From contig NZ_JADQTO010000004.1 of NCBI RefSeq assembly GCF_015704865.1, positions 136,755 to 200,754 of the forward strand: a stretch of 64,000 nucleotides of DNA, given 5' to 3'. Positions 17,761-27,561 of the stretch are shown one piece after another. This stretch comes from Actinoplanes aureus (lineage in GTDB: Bacteria > Actinomycetota > Actinomycetes > Mycobacteriales > Micromonosporaceae). Below the pieces are notes generated by a model that saw only the letters and a program-made list of their open reading frames with translations, was not told where the DNA came from and searched no databases. The translations under genes were made by a program, and so were the position numbers. Numbering within the stretch: position 1 is the first letter of the stretch; every line of letters starts with the position of its first letter.

Positions 17761-18783
17761 GTGTCGTCCCCCGCCCCGCTGCTGCTCGTCCTCGACGGCA
17801 ACAGCCTGCTGCACCGGTCCTACCACGCGGCCGCGGCGGAGGGGTTCATCGACGACGACGGGCGGCCGGTGTGGGCGCTGCGCGGGCTGGTCGGGTTCAT
17901 CGCCCGGGCCGCCGCGCACCTGCGGCCGGACGCGCTAGTCGTCGCGTTCGACTGTCCGGAGCAGTCGGCCCGCCGCCAGGACTTTCCCGGCTACAAGGCG
18001 CACCGGCCGGCCAAGCCGGCCGACCTCACCGAGCAGATCGCCGGTGCGCCGGCTCTGCTGCGGGCCGCCGGCGTCTGCACGGTCGTGCCACCGGCGTGGG
18101 AGGCGGACGACGTGCTGGCCAGCTGTGCCGCGCATGCTCGTCACCAGGGCTGGCGGTCGGTGCTGATGACCAGCGACCGGGACGCGTTCGCCCTGATCGA
18201 CGAGACGACCTCGGTGCTCCGGGTGCGCAACGGCGGCATGGACGAGGCGGTGCTCGTCGACGGGGCCGGGTTGTCCGCGCTCTACGGCGTCCATCCCGGG
18301 CAGTACCGTGACTTCGCCGCCCTGCGCGGCGACCCGTCGGACAACCTGCACGGCGTCCGCCGCTTCGGCGCGACCCGGGCGGCCCGGTTGCTCGCCTCGT
18401 TCGGCACGGTCGACGCGGCCTGGAAGGCGATCGACGCGGGCGACCTGCACACCGTCCGCGAGGTGGTCGGCGACCAGGCCGCCGGGGAGCTGGCCCGGTC
18501 CGCCGCCCGCGAGGCGGTCGAGCGCAACCGGCGGCTGATGCGGATGCGCGACGACCTGCCGGTGCCGTCGTTGCGTGAGGCCCGGCTGCCGCTGGACTAC
18601 CTGACGATCCGCAAGGCGCTGCGGGCCCGGGGCATCAACTTCGGACCGTCACTGTGGGCACTCGTCGGCGGCGCCGAACCGCCGGCCGGGGTGGATCCGG
18701 CGCCGGAGGCCCGCCCGTGGGTGTTCCGGAGCGGGCTGAGCGCACGCCGCGACCCGACGCCCGGCCAGATGGCTCTCTTCTGA
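17761..18783 (+). CDS. 5'-3' exonuclease (FEN/Pol I N-domain family)
   Basis: This 340-residue stand-alone flap/5'-nuclease resembles the N-terminal domain of DNA polymerase I. It has LLVLDGNSLLHRSYH, DFPGYKAHRP, WEADDVLASC, LMTSDRDAFALI and the helix-3-turn-helix LRGDPSDNLHGV; the acidic metal ligands are kept. Such proteins act in Okazaki-fragment or repair-intermediate processing. GTG 17761 is the only good start: no ATG is in frame between the previous stop and the first strand. It follows the alcohol dehydrogenase by 47 bases, probably by chance of position. Confidence 0.9.
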   Translation: MSSPAPLLLVLDGNSLLHRSYHAAAAEGFIDDDGRPVWALRGLVGFIARAAAHLRPDALVVAFDCPEQSARRQDFPGYKAHRPAKPADLTEQIAGAPALLRAAGVCTVVPPAWEADDVLASCAAHARHQGWRSVLMTSDRDAFALIDETTSVLRVRNGGMDEAVLVDGAGLSALYGVHPGQYRDFAALRGDPSDNLHGVRRFGATRAARLLASFGTVDAAWKAIDAGDLHTVREVVGDQAAGELARSAAREAVERNRRLMRMRDDLPVPSLREARLPLDYLTIRKALRARGINFGPSLWALVGGAEPPAGVDPAPEARPWVFRSGLSARRDPTPGQMALF

Positions 18784-18830
18784 GGGCTGTCGGGTAACTG
18801 ATGGAACCGTACGGGTGAGCGCTGCCATGG

Positions 18831-21341
18831 TTGGCCGTGCTGCTCGAACGGTCGGAGCATCTGCGCGTCCTGCACGCTGCCGCGGACAGCGTGCGAACCG
18901 GGCCGGGCGGGGCTCTGGTGCTGCTCGGCGGCGAGGCCGGCGGTGGCAAGACCGCGCTGCTCCGGCGGTTCCGTGCCGAGTGCGATTCGCGCTTGCTCTG
19001 GGGCGCCTGCGATCCGCTCTTCACGCCGCGGCCGCTCGGGCCGTTCCAGGAGATCGTGACGGAGTCCAGGCCGCATGAGGTGGCCGCGGCCCTCACCGCC
19101 GACGCACGTGCCCGGCCCGGGCTGATCCTGGTCCTGGAGGACCTGCACTGGGCCGACGAGGCGACGCTGGACGTGCTGAGCCTGCTCGGCCGGCGGATCG
19201 AGGGCATTCCGGCGCTGGTCGTCGCCACCTATCGCAGCGACGAACTGGAGCGAGGGCATCCGCTGCGCCGGATCCTCGGCGAACTGCACAGCGGCTCGGT
19301 ACGGCGGCTCACCGTCGAGCCGCTCAGCCGGGACGCGGTGTGCGTGCTCGCCGAGCCGCACGGGCGGGACGGCGCGGAACTGCACCGGGTCACCCGGGGA
19401 AACCCGTTCTTCGTCACCGAGGTGCTCGCGGGTGCCGGCGACGAGGTGCCGCTGACCGTACGGGACGCGGTCCTGTCCCGGATCGCCCGGCTGGGTCCGG
19501 AGGCGATGGCGGTGCTGGAGGCGGTGTCGGTCGCCCCGCCGTACGCCGTACCGCCTTCGGCCGGCGGCCTGGACGAGGCGCTGCACGCCGGGATGCTGGA
19601 GAGCGTGCCGGGCGGGGTGGCGTTCCGGCACGAGCTGGCCCGGATCACCGTGGAGGAGTCGCTCACCCCGCACCGGCGGCTGCACCTGCACCGCTGGGTG
19701 CTGCGGACGCTGCTCGAACAACCCGGTGACGCCGACCCGAGCCGGGTGGCCCACCACGCGGACGCCGCCGGTGCCGCCGCGACCGTCCGGATCTGGGCGC
19801 CGATCGCCGCCGAGCAGGCCGCGGCCCGGGGCGCGCACCGGGAGGCCGCCGCCCAGTACGCGCGGGCACTGCGCAACGCCGGCCCGCTGCCCGCGGCGGA
19901 ACGCGCCACGCTACTGGAACGCCGCTCCTACGAGTGCTATCTGACCGAGCAGACGACGGAGTCGGTCGCCGCCCTGCGTGAGGCGATCCGGCTGCGGCGG
20001 GAGATCGGGGACCGGCCGGGCGAGGGTGCCGCGCTCACCGCGCTGGCCCGGCGGCTCTGGTGCGGTGGCTTGTCCGACGAGGCCACCCGGGCCGGGAGGG
20101 CGGGTCTGCGCCTGCTCGAAGGACTGCCGCCGGGGCCGGAGCTGGCGGAGGCGTACAGCAGCGAGTCGTCGACCTGGCTCAACCTGGAGAGCTATCCGGG
20201 CACGATGGAGTACGGCGAGCGCGCGCTGCGGCTCGCCGAGGAGCACGGCGTGCCAGACGTCGTCGTGCACAGCCTCAACAACATCGGCACCATGCAGCTG
20301 CTCGCCGGCGAGCCGGAGGGCATCGGGAAACTGGAGCGCAGCCTGGCCCTGGCCGACCGGGCCGGCCTCGAGGAGCACATCGGGCGGGCGTACATCCACG
20401 TCGGCTGGGCGATGACCCGGACCCGGGCGTACCACCTGCTGTCCTGGTTGGAGCGTGGTATGGACGCCTGCGAGGACCTCGGGCTGGAGGCGTGGAGCAG
20501 CTATCTGGTCGCGTACCGGGCCCGGCACCGGCTGGACACCGGGCGGTGGGACGACGCGGCACGGGACGCCCGGTCGCTGCTGCGCTCGACCGGGCCGGCG
20601 CCGCTGCTGCGGATCCTGGCACTCACCGTGGCCGGTCTGGTCGCCGCCCGGCGCGGTGCCGAGGACCCGTGGCCGGATCTCGACGAGGCACGCGAGCTCG
20701 CCAAGGGTCAGAGCGAGCTCCAGTACTGTGCGCCGGTCGCGGCGGCGCGGGCGGAGGCGGCCTGGCTCGCCGGGCGCCCGGTCGAGGAGGAACTGGGCGA
20801 GACGTTCGAGCTGGCGGTGCACTGGCAGGCGGCCGGCGTGACCGGTGAGCTCGCCTGGCTGCGTGTCCTGACCGGGACGGAGACGGCGGTGCCCGCGCTG
20901 GAGCCGTACCGGACACAACTCGGCGGAGACGTCGAGGCGGCCGCCCAGCAGTGGCGGGCACGCGGTTGTCCGTACGATGCGGCGTTGGCCCTGGCCGGCG
21001 CGCCGCACGAGGCCGGGCTGCGTGCCGCGCTCGCGGAATTCCAGCGGCTCGGCGCGGGGCCGGCCGCCGCGATCGTCACCCGCAGGCTGCGATCGCTCGG
21101 CCTGCGGGACATTCCGCGTGGGCCGCAACGCCGGACCCGGAACAACCCGGCGGAGCTGACCCGCCGGGAGATCGAGGTGCTGGCGCTGATCCGGCAGGGC
21201 ATGTCGAATGTGGAGATCGCCGAGCGGCTGTTCCTGTCGACGAAGACCGTGCACCACCACGTCTCCGCGATCCTGCGCAAGCTCGGTGTCGCCCGGCGCG
21301 GCCAGGCGGCCGCCGAAGCCGTCCGGCTCGGCGTTTTATAG
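18831..21341 (+). CDS. large ATP-binding LuxR-family (LAL) regulator
   Basis: This 836-residue protein has an N-terminal AAA/NACHT-like ATPase with Walker A GGEAGGGKTALL (34-45) and Walker B LILVLEDLHWADE. A long TPR-like helical middle spans about 320-740, and a C-terminal LuxR helix-turn-helix (about 770-836) carries ELTRREIEVLALIRQGMSN and KTVHHHVSAILRKLGV. LAL proteins are pathway-specific activators, often of secondary metabolism or sugar use. No such cluster is adjacent, so the target is unknown. TTG 18831 is used; GTG 18837 is nearly equal. No clear ribosome binding site is visible for either. Confidence 0.92.
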   Translation: MAVLLERSEHLRVLHAAADSVRTGPGGALVLLGGEAGGGKTALLRRFRAECDSRLLWGACDPLFTPRPLGPFQEIVTESRPHEVAAALTADARARPGLILVLEDLHWADEATLDVLSLLGRRIEGIPALVVATYRSDELERGHPLRRILGELHSGSVRRLTVEPLSRDAVCVLAEPHGRDGAELHRVTRGNPFFVTEVLAGAGDEVPLTVRDAVLSRIARLGPEAMAVLEAVSVAPPYAVPPSAGGLDEALHAGMLESVPGGVAFRHELARITVEESLTPHRRLHLHRWVLRTLLEQPGDADPSRVAHHADAAGAAATVRIWAPIAAEQAAARGAHREAAAQYARALRNAGPLPAAERATLLERRSYECYLTEQTTESVAALREAIRLRREIGDRPGEGAALTALARRLWCGGLSDEATRAGRAGLRLLEGLPPGPELAEAYSSESSTWLNLESYPGTMEYGERALRLAEEHGVPDVVVHSLNNIGTMQLLAGEPEGIGKLERSLALADRAGLEEHIGRAYIHVGWAMTRTRAYHLLSWLERGMDACEDLGLEAWSSYLVAYRARHRLDTGRWDDAARDARSLLRSTGPAPLLRILALTVAGLVAARRGAEDPWPDLDEARELAKGQSELQYCAPVAAARAEAAWLAGRPVEEELGETFELAVHWQAAGVTGELAWLRVLTGTETAVPALEPYRTQLGGDVEAAAQQWRARGCPYDAALALAGAPHEAGLRAALAEFQRLGAGPAAAIVTRRLRSLGLRDIPRGPQRRTRNNPAELTRREIEVLALIRQGMSNVEIAERLFLSTKTVHHHVSAILRKLGVARRGQAAAEAVRLGVL

Positions 21342-21388
21342 GTACTCACACCGATTCGGCGGGGCGGCCGGGTTCCTAGCGTCGAACC

Positions 21389-21607
21389 ATGACCACACCC
21401 TGGCAGATACAGCGGGAACTGATCCGGGCCCGCGAGGCGGACCTGGCCCGCGCCGTGCGGCACCATCACAGGAATGAGACCAGCGGCCGGACAGGTTCTG
21501 CACTTCTCCGAGGACTCGTCGATCACGCGCTTCGTGCCGCACGTGGCGGCTACCGCGCAGCAACCCGAGGCCTACGTCTGGGCCGTCGACCGCGACCGGG
21601 CACCTGA
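21389..21607 (+). CDS. possible small gene or N-terminal remnant
   Basis: From ATG 21389, about 28 codons (TTPWQIQRELIRAREADLAR then AVRHHHR) show normal GC-biased codon use and read like a helical protein. From about codon 29 the bias is lost and the frame overlaps the next gene until TGA 21607. This suggests the start of an ancient gene interrupted or overprinted by the downstream one. Function unknown. Confidence 0.2.
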   Translation: MTTPWQIQRELIRAREADLARAVRHHHRNETSGRTGSALLRGLVDHALRAARGGYRAATRGLRLGRRPRPGT

Positions 21608-22004
21608 CTACTGGTTCCCCCGGCAATGCCCGCGGGCGATGGCCTGGGTGCGGCCGGAGACCACCGAGGCGGACCGGGACCGCATCATCGGCGCCGGGTG
21701 CGGCGAGCGGGTGCACGCTATCGAGTACGCCTGGCTGGAGGCGATGAGAACCACGATCCTGTACGCCTACCGGCTCCCCGCCGACCGTTTCCGGCCGTTC
21801 GGGGAGCACGCCCAGGTGGCCATCGAACCGGTGGAGCCGCTGTGCGCCCCGGAACCGGTCGGTGACCTGCTCGAATGCCACGCCCGAGCCGGGATCCAGC
21901 TGCGGCTGCTGGACAACCTGTGGCCGTTCTGGGATCAGGTCGTCAGGAGCAGCGTCGGCTTCAGCGGGATCCGGCTGCGGAACTCGCGGCCAGCAGAGCG
22001 GTGA
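21474..22004 (+). CDS. DUF6886-like protein
   Basis: This 176-residue soluble protein begins with AAGQVLHFSEDSSITRFVPH and contains VWAVDRDRAPDYWFPRQCPR, which I associate with the uncharacterised DUF6886 family. There is no signal peptide or known catalytic motif, though the many Trp, His and Cys residues suggest a binding function. ATG 21474 is preceded by ACAGGA. Its 3' end overlaps the convergent TetR gene by 44 bases, an unusually long tail-to-tail overlap. Confidence 0.65.
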   Translation: MRPAAGQVLHFSEDSSITRFVPHVAATAQQPEAYVWAVDRDRAPDYWFPRQCPRAMAWVRPETTEADRDRIIGAGCGERVHAIEYAWLEAMRTTILYAYRLPADRFRPFGEHAQVAIEPVEPLCAPEPVGDLLECHARAGIQLRLLDNLWPFWDQVVRSSVGFSGIRLRNSRPAER

Positions 22005-22560
22005 CGCTGCGGCTGAGGGCGGCCTGCGCGGCCTCGACCGGCAGGTCCATCGACTCCCGCCAGGTCGCCCAGGTCGGCCACTGACTGATCGACGTCAGCG
22101 CGTTCAGCAGGTCGTCGTCGCTGCCGATCTCCGCGGCGAAGGTGGTGGTCAGCTCATCGCGTACCCGGGCGACGTGCAACTTGCGATAGCGCTGCAATCC
22201 GGCGCTGAACGGCTCCTTCAGCGCGGAGGCCCGCGCCGCGGGCCCGATCTCCTCCAGCAGGCGGGCACGCTGCCGGCAGTACGCCTCAATCCGCTCGGTC
22301 AGCGGCAGATCCGCCGGGACGGGCCGGTAGGAGGCGTCCCGCTGTTCCAGGACGCGCTGACCACTCGCGGTCATCAGCGCCTCCATGTCCGCGAAGTGGC
22401 TCCACAGGGCACGCAACGACACGCCCGCCAGCTTGGCGATCCGATCGGCGGTCGGGCGCAGGTCGCCCTCCCTGATCAGCTGGAGGTGGGCGTCGACGAT
22501 CGCGTTGCGGGTCCGTTCCGACCGTGCGGTGCGACCGTCGACGCGGGGCGGTGTGGTCAC
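21961..22560 (-). CDS. TetR-family regulator, last gene of the transporter/dehydrogenase operon
   Basis: This 199-residue protein has a TetR-type N-terminal helix-turn-helix ([19 protein letters not shown]) and a helical C-domain. GTG 22560 overlaps the acyl-CoA dehydrogenase stop (GTGA), so it is translated as part of that operon. It is the obvious candidate to bind the palindrome in the operon promoter at 31170-31186, giving negative autoregulation over a 9-kb transcript. The inducer would probably be the imported compound or its CoA ester. Confidence 0.88.
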   Translation of the reverse strand: MTTPPRVDGRTARSERTRNAIVDAHLQLIREGDLRPTADRIAKLAGVSLRALWSHFADMEALMTASGQRVLEQRDASYRPVPADLPLTERIEAYCRQRARLLEEIGPAARASALKEPFSAGLQRYRKLHVARVRDELTTTFAAEIGSDDDLLNALTSISQWPTWATWRESMDLPVEAAQAALSRSVTALLAASSAAGSR

Positions 22561-23756
22561 GAGCCGCTCCGGTAACGCTTCAGCTCGCGGTGCGCCAGCG
22601 AGCGCTTGTGCACCTCGTCCGGTCCGTCGGCGAGGCGCAGCATGCGTGCGCTCGCCCAGAGCCCGGCGAGCGGGGTGTCCTGGCTCAGGCCGGCCGCGCC
22701 ATGCGTCTGGATCGCCTTGTCGAGGATCCACTCCACGGTGGACGGCACCACGATCTTGATGGCCTGGATCTCGGTGTGCGCGCCCTTGTTGCCGACCGTG
22801 TCCATCAGCCAGGCGGCCTTCAGGACCAGCAGGCGGGCCTGCTCGATGCGGACCCGAGACTCGGCGATCCAGTCCTGGATGACGCCCTGCTCGGCGATCG
22901 TCTTGCCGAACGTGCTCCGGGACAGGGCCCGTGTGCACATCAGCTCCAGGGCCCGCTCGGCCATCCCGATCAGCCGCATGCAGTGGTGGATCCGGCCCGG
23001 GCCGAGACGCGCCTGGGAGATGGCGAAACCGCCGCCTTCCTCGCCGATCAGGTTCGAGGCCGGTACGCGTACGTTCTCGAAGATCAGCTCGGCGTGCCCG
23101 CCGTGGTCGCCGTCGGTGTAGCCCATCACCGTCATGCCGCGTTTGACGGTCAGGCCGGGAGTATCGCGAGGGACCAGGATCTGGCTCTGCTGCACGTGCC
23201 GGGCGGCGTCCGGGTCGGTCTTGCCCATCACGATGAAGATCTTGCAGTTCGGGTTCATCGCGCCGGTGATGTAGAACTTGCGGCCATTGATGACGTAGTC
23301 GTCACCGTCCCGCTCGATCCGGGTGCCGATGTTCGTCGCGTCGGAGGAGGCCACCTGCGGCTCGGTCATCGCGAACGCCGAGCGGATCTCGCCGGCCAGC
23401 AGCGGCTTGAGCCACTTCTCCTGCTGCTCGGGCGTGCCGAACTCGGCGAGGACCTCCATGTTGCCGGTGTCCGGGGCGGCGCAGTTCAGCGCGGGTGGGG
23501 CGACGCCCGGGCTGCGGCCGGTGATCTCGGCGAGCGGGGCGTACTGCAGGTTGGTCAGGCCGGCGCCGTGCTCACCCGGCAGGAAGAGGTTCCACAGGCC
23601 GGCTTCCTTGGCTCTTTCTTTGAGAGAGGAGAGCACAGCGGGCGGCTCCCAGCCGTCCGTGTGGAATTCCGATTCGACCGGATAGATGTGCTCATCCATG
23701 AAGGCGAGCAGCCGCTTGCGATAGTCCTCGGTCTTCGCGTCGAACTCGAAGTCCAT
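22557..23756 (-). CDS. acyl-CoA dehydrogenase, ACAD10/11-like
   Basis: This 399-residue flavoprotein has the acyl-CoA dehydrogenase fold: [15 protein letters not shown] in the middle domain and the C-terminal [28 protein letters not shown] sits where classical enzymes carry the catalytic-base loop, as in the ACAD10/11 and LvaC branch. There the enzyme works with a kinase on 4-hydroxyacyl-CoAs (established for Pseudomonas LvaC and mammalian ACAD10/11). It overlaps the kinase gene stop (TGATG), supporting the pairing. Its exact reaction here is inferred. Confidence 0.9.
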   Translation of the reverse strand: MDFEFDAKTEDYRKRLLAFMDEHIYPVESEFHTDGWEPPAVLSSLKERAKEAGLWNLFLPGEHGAGLTNLQYAPLAEITGRSPGVAPPALNCAAPDTGNMEVLAEFGTPEQQEKWLKPLLAGEIRSAFAMTEPQVASSDATNIGTRIERDGDDYVINGRKFYITGAMNPNCKIFIVMGKTDPDAARHVQQSQILVPRDTPGLTVKRGMTVMGYTDGDHGGHAELIFENVRVPASNLIGEEGGGFAISQARLGPGRIHHCMRLIGMAERALELMCTRALSRSTFGKTIAEQGVIQDWIAESRVRIEQARLLVLKAAWLMDTVGNKGAHTEIQAIKIVVPSTVEWILDKAIQTHGAAGLSQDTPLAGLWASARMLRLADGPDEVHKRSLAHRELKRYRSGS

Positions 23757-24736
23757 CAGTGTCCTTCCAGCGCTCGGTGGCCCTGCTCGATCAGGACCGG
23801 GACCATCGCCCCGATGGTGTCGAAGCCGGTGCCGACCGTCTGACCCTTGGTGTAGCGGTAGTGCACGCCCTCGAGGATGACGGCGAGCTTGAAAGCGGCG
23901 AAACCCACGTACCAGTGCAGGTCGCCGACGTCGCGTTTGCTGCGTTCGGCGTACCGGGCGGCCATCTCGTCGAGCGAGGGATGGCCGGGCAGGTCGATCG
24001 GGGCGACCGGCTCGCCGTCCCGGAAGAGCAGCGGGCGACCGGCGTAGACCAGCATCAGGGCGAGGTCGCTGAGCGGGTCACCCAATGTCGACATTTCCCA
24101 GTCGAGCACCGATTTTACCGATAAGTCGGAACCTACCAGCACGTTGTCCAAGCGGAAGTCGCCATGCACCACGGCACCTGGCCCGCCCGCGGGGATGTCC
24201 ACGGCGAGACGGGCGTGCAACTCCTCGATGCCGGCCAACTCGCGGCTGCGGGAGGCGTCGAGCTGCTTCTTCCACCGGCGCACCTGCCGCTCGTTGAAGC
24301 CCTCCGGACGCCCGAAGTCGCCGAGGCCGATCGCCACCGGATCCAGCGAGTGAAGGTCGGCGAGGGTGTCGACGAGGGTCAGCGTCAGCGCATGGAGGTC
24401 GATCTGCTCGAGATCGGCGGCCTCCCGGTAGATCTTCCCGTCGACATGCTCCATCAGGTAGAACGGTGCCCCGATAACGTCGACGTCGGTGCAGAGCAGC
24501 ACGGGGCTGGGCACCGGGAAGCCGGCCGCGGACAACGCTGCCAACACCTTGTGCTCGCGCCCCATGTCGTGCGCGGTGGGCAGCACGTGCCCGAGCGGCG
24601 GTCGCCGCAGCACCCAGCGGTTGGTCCCGTCGGTGACCGCGTAGGTCAGGTTGGAGCGCCCACCGGCGAACATCGTCGCGGTCAGCGGCGGACTGTCCAA
24701 ATAGGCCTGGAGCCTCGCCAGGTCCAGACCCTTCAT
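23756..24736 (-). CDS. APH-type phosphotransferase (ACAD10/11 N-domain/LvaA-like kinase)
   Basis: This 326-residue protein has the aminoglycoside-phosphotransferase kinase fold. The catalytic loop HGDFRLDN is at 191-198 and the metal motif LDWE at 211-214 within [15 protein letters not shown]. The sequence is typical of the family fused to or paired with acyl-CoA dehydrogenases rather than of drug-resistance kinases. In levulinate catabolism LvaA phosphorylates the 4-hydroxyl of 4-hydroxyacyl-CoA. ATG 24736 overlaps the SDR stop (ATGA); the longer frame start is not needed. It is coupled to the dehydrogenase downstream. Confidence 0.88.
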   Translation of the reverse strand: MKGLDLARLQAYLDSPPLTATMFAGGRSNLTYAVTDGTNRWVLRRPPLGHVLPTAHDMGREHKVLAALSAAGFPVPSPVLLCTDVDVIGAPFYLMEHVDGKIYREAADLEQIDLHALTLTLVDTLADLHSLDPVAIGLGDFGRPEGFNERQVRRWKKQLDASRSRELAGIEELHARLAVDIPAGGPGAVVHGDFRLDNVLVGSDLSVKSVLDWEMSTLGDPLSDLALMLVYAGRPLLFRDGEPVAPIDLPGHPSLDEMAARYAERSKRDVGDLHWYVGFAAFKLAVILEGVHYRYTKGQTVGTGFDTIGAMVPVLIEQGHRALEGH

Positions 24737-25512
24737 GCCGATTGCCCCTGCTCGAAGCCGCGCTGCAGTTTGTTCATGCCACCCAGCCAACGGTCCGGAT
24801 CGCCCGCACGCAAGCGGTAGTAGTCCGCCACCTCAGCATGCGGGAGGATCAGGAACCCGGTGCCGTCCAGGGACTCGGCGACCAGGTCGGCGACGGCCTC
24901 GGGCGCCAGCGCGCCCTCGGCGAGCAGCGCGGCGCTGCCGCTGCCGCGGGCGTTGCCTCGGGTCAGCATGTCGGTGCGCACGCCCTGCGGGCACAACGCC
25001 TGCACGATCAAACCCCGATGGGCGTACGTCGCGCGCAGCCATTCCGCGTACGCCAGGGCGGCGTGCTTCGTGACCGAGTAGGTCGCACTGCCCAGCAGGG
25101 TCAGCAGCCCGGCCGCGCTCACCGTGATCAGCAGCCGCTTCGGTTCGCCGCTGTCCAGCCAGCGGGGCAGCAGCGCCCGGCTCACGTAGACGTGCGACAT
25201 CACGTTGACCCCGAAGTCGCGCTGCCACTGCTCGTCCGGCGTGTTCTCGTCGCCGGACGACAGCACGCCCGCGTTTGAGCAGAACAGGTCGATCCCGCCC
25301 AATTCGGCCCACGCGGTGTCGATCAGGTTCCGGACGTCGTCCTCACTGGCCGCGTCCCCGGGCACCGCGATCCCGCCGATCTCGTCCGCGACCGTCCGCG
25401 CGGCGTCGCCGTTCAGGTCGTTGACCACGACCCGGGCGCCGTCGGCGGCGAACCGGCGGGCCAGGGCGGCCCCGATCCCGCCGCCGGCGCCGGTGACCAC
25501 TACCCGCTTCAC
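24733..25512 (-). CDS. short-chain dehydrogenase/reductase
   Basis: This 259-residue SDR has the nucleotide motif TGAGGGIG (7-14), CSNAGVL, the serine in LLITVSAAG and the YSVTK active site. It starts at GTG 25512, overlapping the stop of the preceding SDR (GTGA), and its own stop overlaps the kinase start. In the operon model it would interconvert a hydroxyl and a keto group on the acyl substrate, comparable in role to LvaD. Cofactor and substrate are not readable. Confidence 0.9.
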   Translation of the reverse strand: MKRVVVTGAGGGIGAALARRFAADGARVVVNDLNGDAARTVADEIGGIAVPGDAASEDDVRNLIDTAWAELGGIDLFCSNAGVLSSGDENTPDEQWQRDFGVNVMSHVYVSRALLPRWLDSGEPKRLLITVSAAGLLTLLGSATYSVTKHAALAYAEWLRATYAHRGLIVQALCPQGVRTDMLTRGNARGSGSAALLAEGALAPEAVADLVAESLDGTGFLILPHAEVADYYRLRAGDPDRWLGGMNKLQRGFEQGQSA

Positions 25513-26255
25513 TGAACCGACCCGGTCAGGGTGACGCCGCCGTCGATGACGATGGTCTGTCCGGTGATCCAGCCCGCCTCCGGCGAACAGAGGAATGCGA
25601 CCGTGGCGGAGACGTCCTCGGGCACGCCGAGCCGCTTCATCGGATACGTGGCCGCCACCTCCTCCTCGCGCCCCTCGTAGAGGGCCGTGGCGAACCGCGT
25701 CTTCACGACCGCCGGTGCGACCGCGTTGACCCGGATCTTCGGGGCCAGTTCGACGGCGAGTTCCTCGGTGAGGTGGATCAGTGCCGCCTTGGTGGTGCCG
25801 TAGAAGGCGATTCCGGGTGCCGGGCGGACCCCGGAGACCGAGGAGATGTTGACGATCGAGCCACCGGTCTCACCCAGGCCGCCGCGCAACGCCTCCTGCA
25901 CCCAGCCGAGCGTGCCGATCAGGTTGACGTCGGCCATTTTGCGGGCGGCGTTCAGGTCGAGCGTGGCGAGCGGCCCGTACGCCGGGTTGATCCCGATGTT
26001 GTTGATCAGAGTGGTGACCGGCCCGAACCTCTCCCGTACCGCGTCCACCACGGCGGCGCGGTGTGCCGGGTCGTCGCCCTTGCCGGCGACGCCGATCGCC
26101 ACCTCGGAGCCGCCGAGTTCCTTGACGGCGGCCTCGAGTGCTTCGGCGTCACGACCGGTGACGGCGACCCGGGCCCCTTGAGCTATCAGGCGTTGGGCGA
26201 TGGCGAACCCGATTCCTCGGCTCGCACCGGTCACGATTGCTACCTGGTCTGCCAT
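25509..26255 (-). CDS. FabG-like short-chain dehydrogenase
   Basis: This 248-residue SDR has TGASRGIG (9-16), INNIGINPAYG (a variant of NNAG), the Ser in SIVNISSVSG and YGTTKAA. The ending WITGQTIVIDGGVTLTG is like FabG and 3-hydroxyacyl dehydrogenases. It lies 40 bases downstream of the transporter binding-protein gene and is coupled to the next SDR. The two SDRs are dissimilar outside the core, so they probably handle different steps. Confidence 0.9.
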   Translation of the reverse strand: MADQVAIVTGASRGIGFAIAQRLIAQGARVAVTGRDAEALEAAVKELGGSEVAIGVAGKGDDPAHRAAVVDAVRERFGPVTTLINNIGINPAYGPLATLDLNAARKMADVNLIGTLGWVQEALRGGLGETGGSIVNISSVSGVRPAPGIAFYGTTKAALIHLTEELAVELAPKIRVNAVAPAVVKTRFATALYEGREEEVAATYPMKRLGVPEDVSATVAFLCSPEAGWITGQTIVIDGGVTLTGSVQ

Positions 26256-26295
26256 CGCCCAACCTTTCCTTGAATTTGCATAGAGGGTGCAGATA

Positions 26296-27561
26296 TTACG
26301 CGGCCGGCACGCCGTTCTGCGGCGGTGTCACGGCCTGCGCGGTGTGCGGCGCGACCGGGGCGTCCTTGTCGTCGGTCGTGTACGGGGTCCCGAAGAACAC
26401 CGCCTTGCCGCCCTCGATCTTGGTGAGCTGGGTTCCGCCGTACCCGGAGTGGTCCGTGTCGGAGAACCGCAGCGGGACCAGACCCGGGCCCTGGAAGCCG
26501 TTCTTCTTGACCGCGTCGATGATCCCCTCGCGAGTCAGGTCCTTGCCCGCGGCCTGCAGAGACTGCACGAACAGGTACGCCACCGACATGCCGTAGACGA
26601 TGTTGTTGTCGAACTCGGCGTTGCCGTTGTACTCCGCGTTGACCTTCTTGTAGAGCTGGATCCACGGGTTGGCCTCGTCGGTGGTCAGCGGCAGGTAGTT
26701 GGCCGCCACCACGCCTTCCATCAGCGGCGCGGCGGCACCCAGGGCCTTGCCGACGGTCGTCGGGTCGGCGCCCACGTTACTCACCACGAACTGCGGTTTG
26801 AAGGCGATCTTCGCAGCCGTGCCGATCGACAGCGCGGTGAAACCGGGCACCGTGGCCAGCATGACCACCTGGCAGCCGGCCGCCTTGAGCGCGCCCATCT
26901 GCGGGCCGACGTTCGGGTTGCTCGTCACGTAGCTCTGCTTGGCCGCCACCGGGCCGAGGATCTTCTCGATGCCGGCCAGGCTGTCCCGGCCGAAGTCGTC
27001 GTCCTGGCCGAGGAAGCAGACCTTCTTGCCGGCCAGGTTCTCCTTGACGTAGGTGGCCAGGATCTTGCCCTCGACCGTGTAGTCCGGGTTGAACCCGAAC
27101 GTGCCCGGATACTTGTCCGGCTGGTTCCAGCTGCGGCTGCCGCTGGCCACGAAGAGGTCCGGCACCCGGTTGGTCTTGAGGAAGTCGAGCACGCCGGTGT
27201 GCGTGGGCGTGCCCAGGCCGTTCAGGATCGCGAAGACCTTGTCCTGCAGGACCAGCTCGCGCACCACGGTCTGGGTGTTCGCCGGGTTGTAGCCGTCGTC
27301 CTTGACCTTGAGACTGATCTTGCGGCCGTGGATGCCGCCGTTGGCGTTCACGAAGTCGAAGTACGCCTTGGTGGCCGGCGCGATCTTCGAGTAACCGGCG
27401 GCTGCCGGGCCGGTGAGCGGCATGTGCGTACCGACCACCACCTCGGTGTCGGTCACGCCCGGGACGTCGGCGCTGCCACTGCTCCCGCCACCCCCGTCGT
27501 CGCTGCAGCCCGCGGCCAACAACACGACGGCCGCGAGAAGCGCGGTCGCGGTTCGTTTCAT
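26296..27561 (-). CDS. branched-chain-type ABC transporter substrate-binding lipoprotein
   Basis: This 421-residue periplasmic-type binding protein has a lipoprotein signal (lipobox LAAGC, Cys at 19) and the type-I fold of LivJ/LivK relatives: GVTDTEVVVGTHMPLTGPAA, VNANGGIHGRKISL and FLGQDDDFGRDSLAG. Family members bind amino acids, but many in actinomycete catabolic operons bind aromatic or aliphatic acids. It overlaps LivM (ATGA) and precedes the SDR genes, so the imported ligand is probably the operon substrate. Confidence 0.92.
   Translation of the reverse strand: MKRTATALLAAVVLLAAGCSDDGGGGSSGSADVPGVTDTEVVVGTHMPLTGPAAAGYSKIAPATKAYFDFVNANGGIHGRKISLKVKDDGYNPANTQTVVRELVLQDKVFAILNGLGTPTHTGVLDFLKTNRVPDLFVASGSRSWNQPDKYPGTFGFNPDYTVEGKILATYVKENLAGKKVCFLGQDDDFGRDSLAGIEKILGPVAAKQSYVTSNPNVGPQMGALKAAGCQVVMLATVPGFTALSIGTAAKIAFKPQFVVSNVGADPTTVGKALGAAAPLMEGVVAANYLPLTTDEANPWIQLYKKVNAEYNGNAEFDNNIVYGMSVAYLFVQSLQAAGKDLTREGIIDAVKKNGFQGPGLVPLRFSDTDHSGYGGTQLTKIEGGKAVFFGTPYTTDDKDAPVAPHTAQAVTPPQNGVPAA

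Noticed and set aside
23756..24736. Aminoglycoside resistance kinase
   Set aside because: The HGDxxxxN motif is shared, but the sequence style and operon pairing with an acyl-CoA dehydrogenase indicate the LvaA/ACAD10-11 kinase branch.
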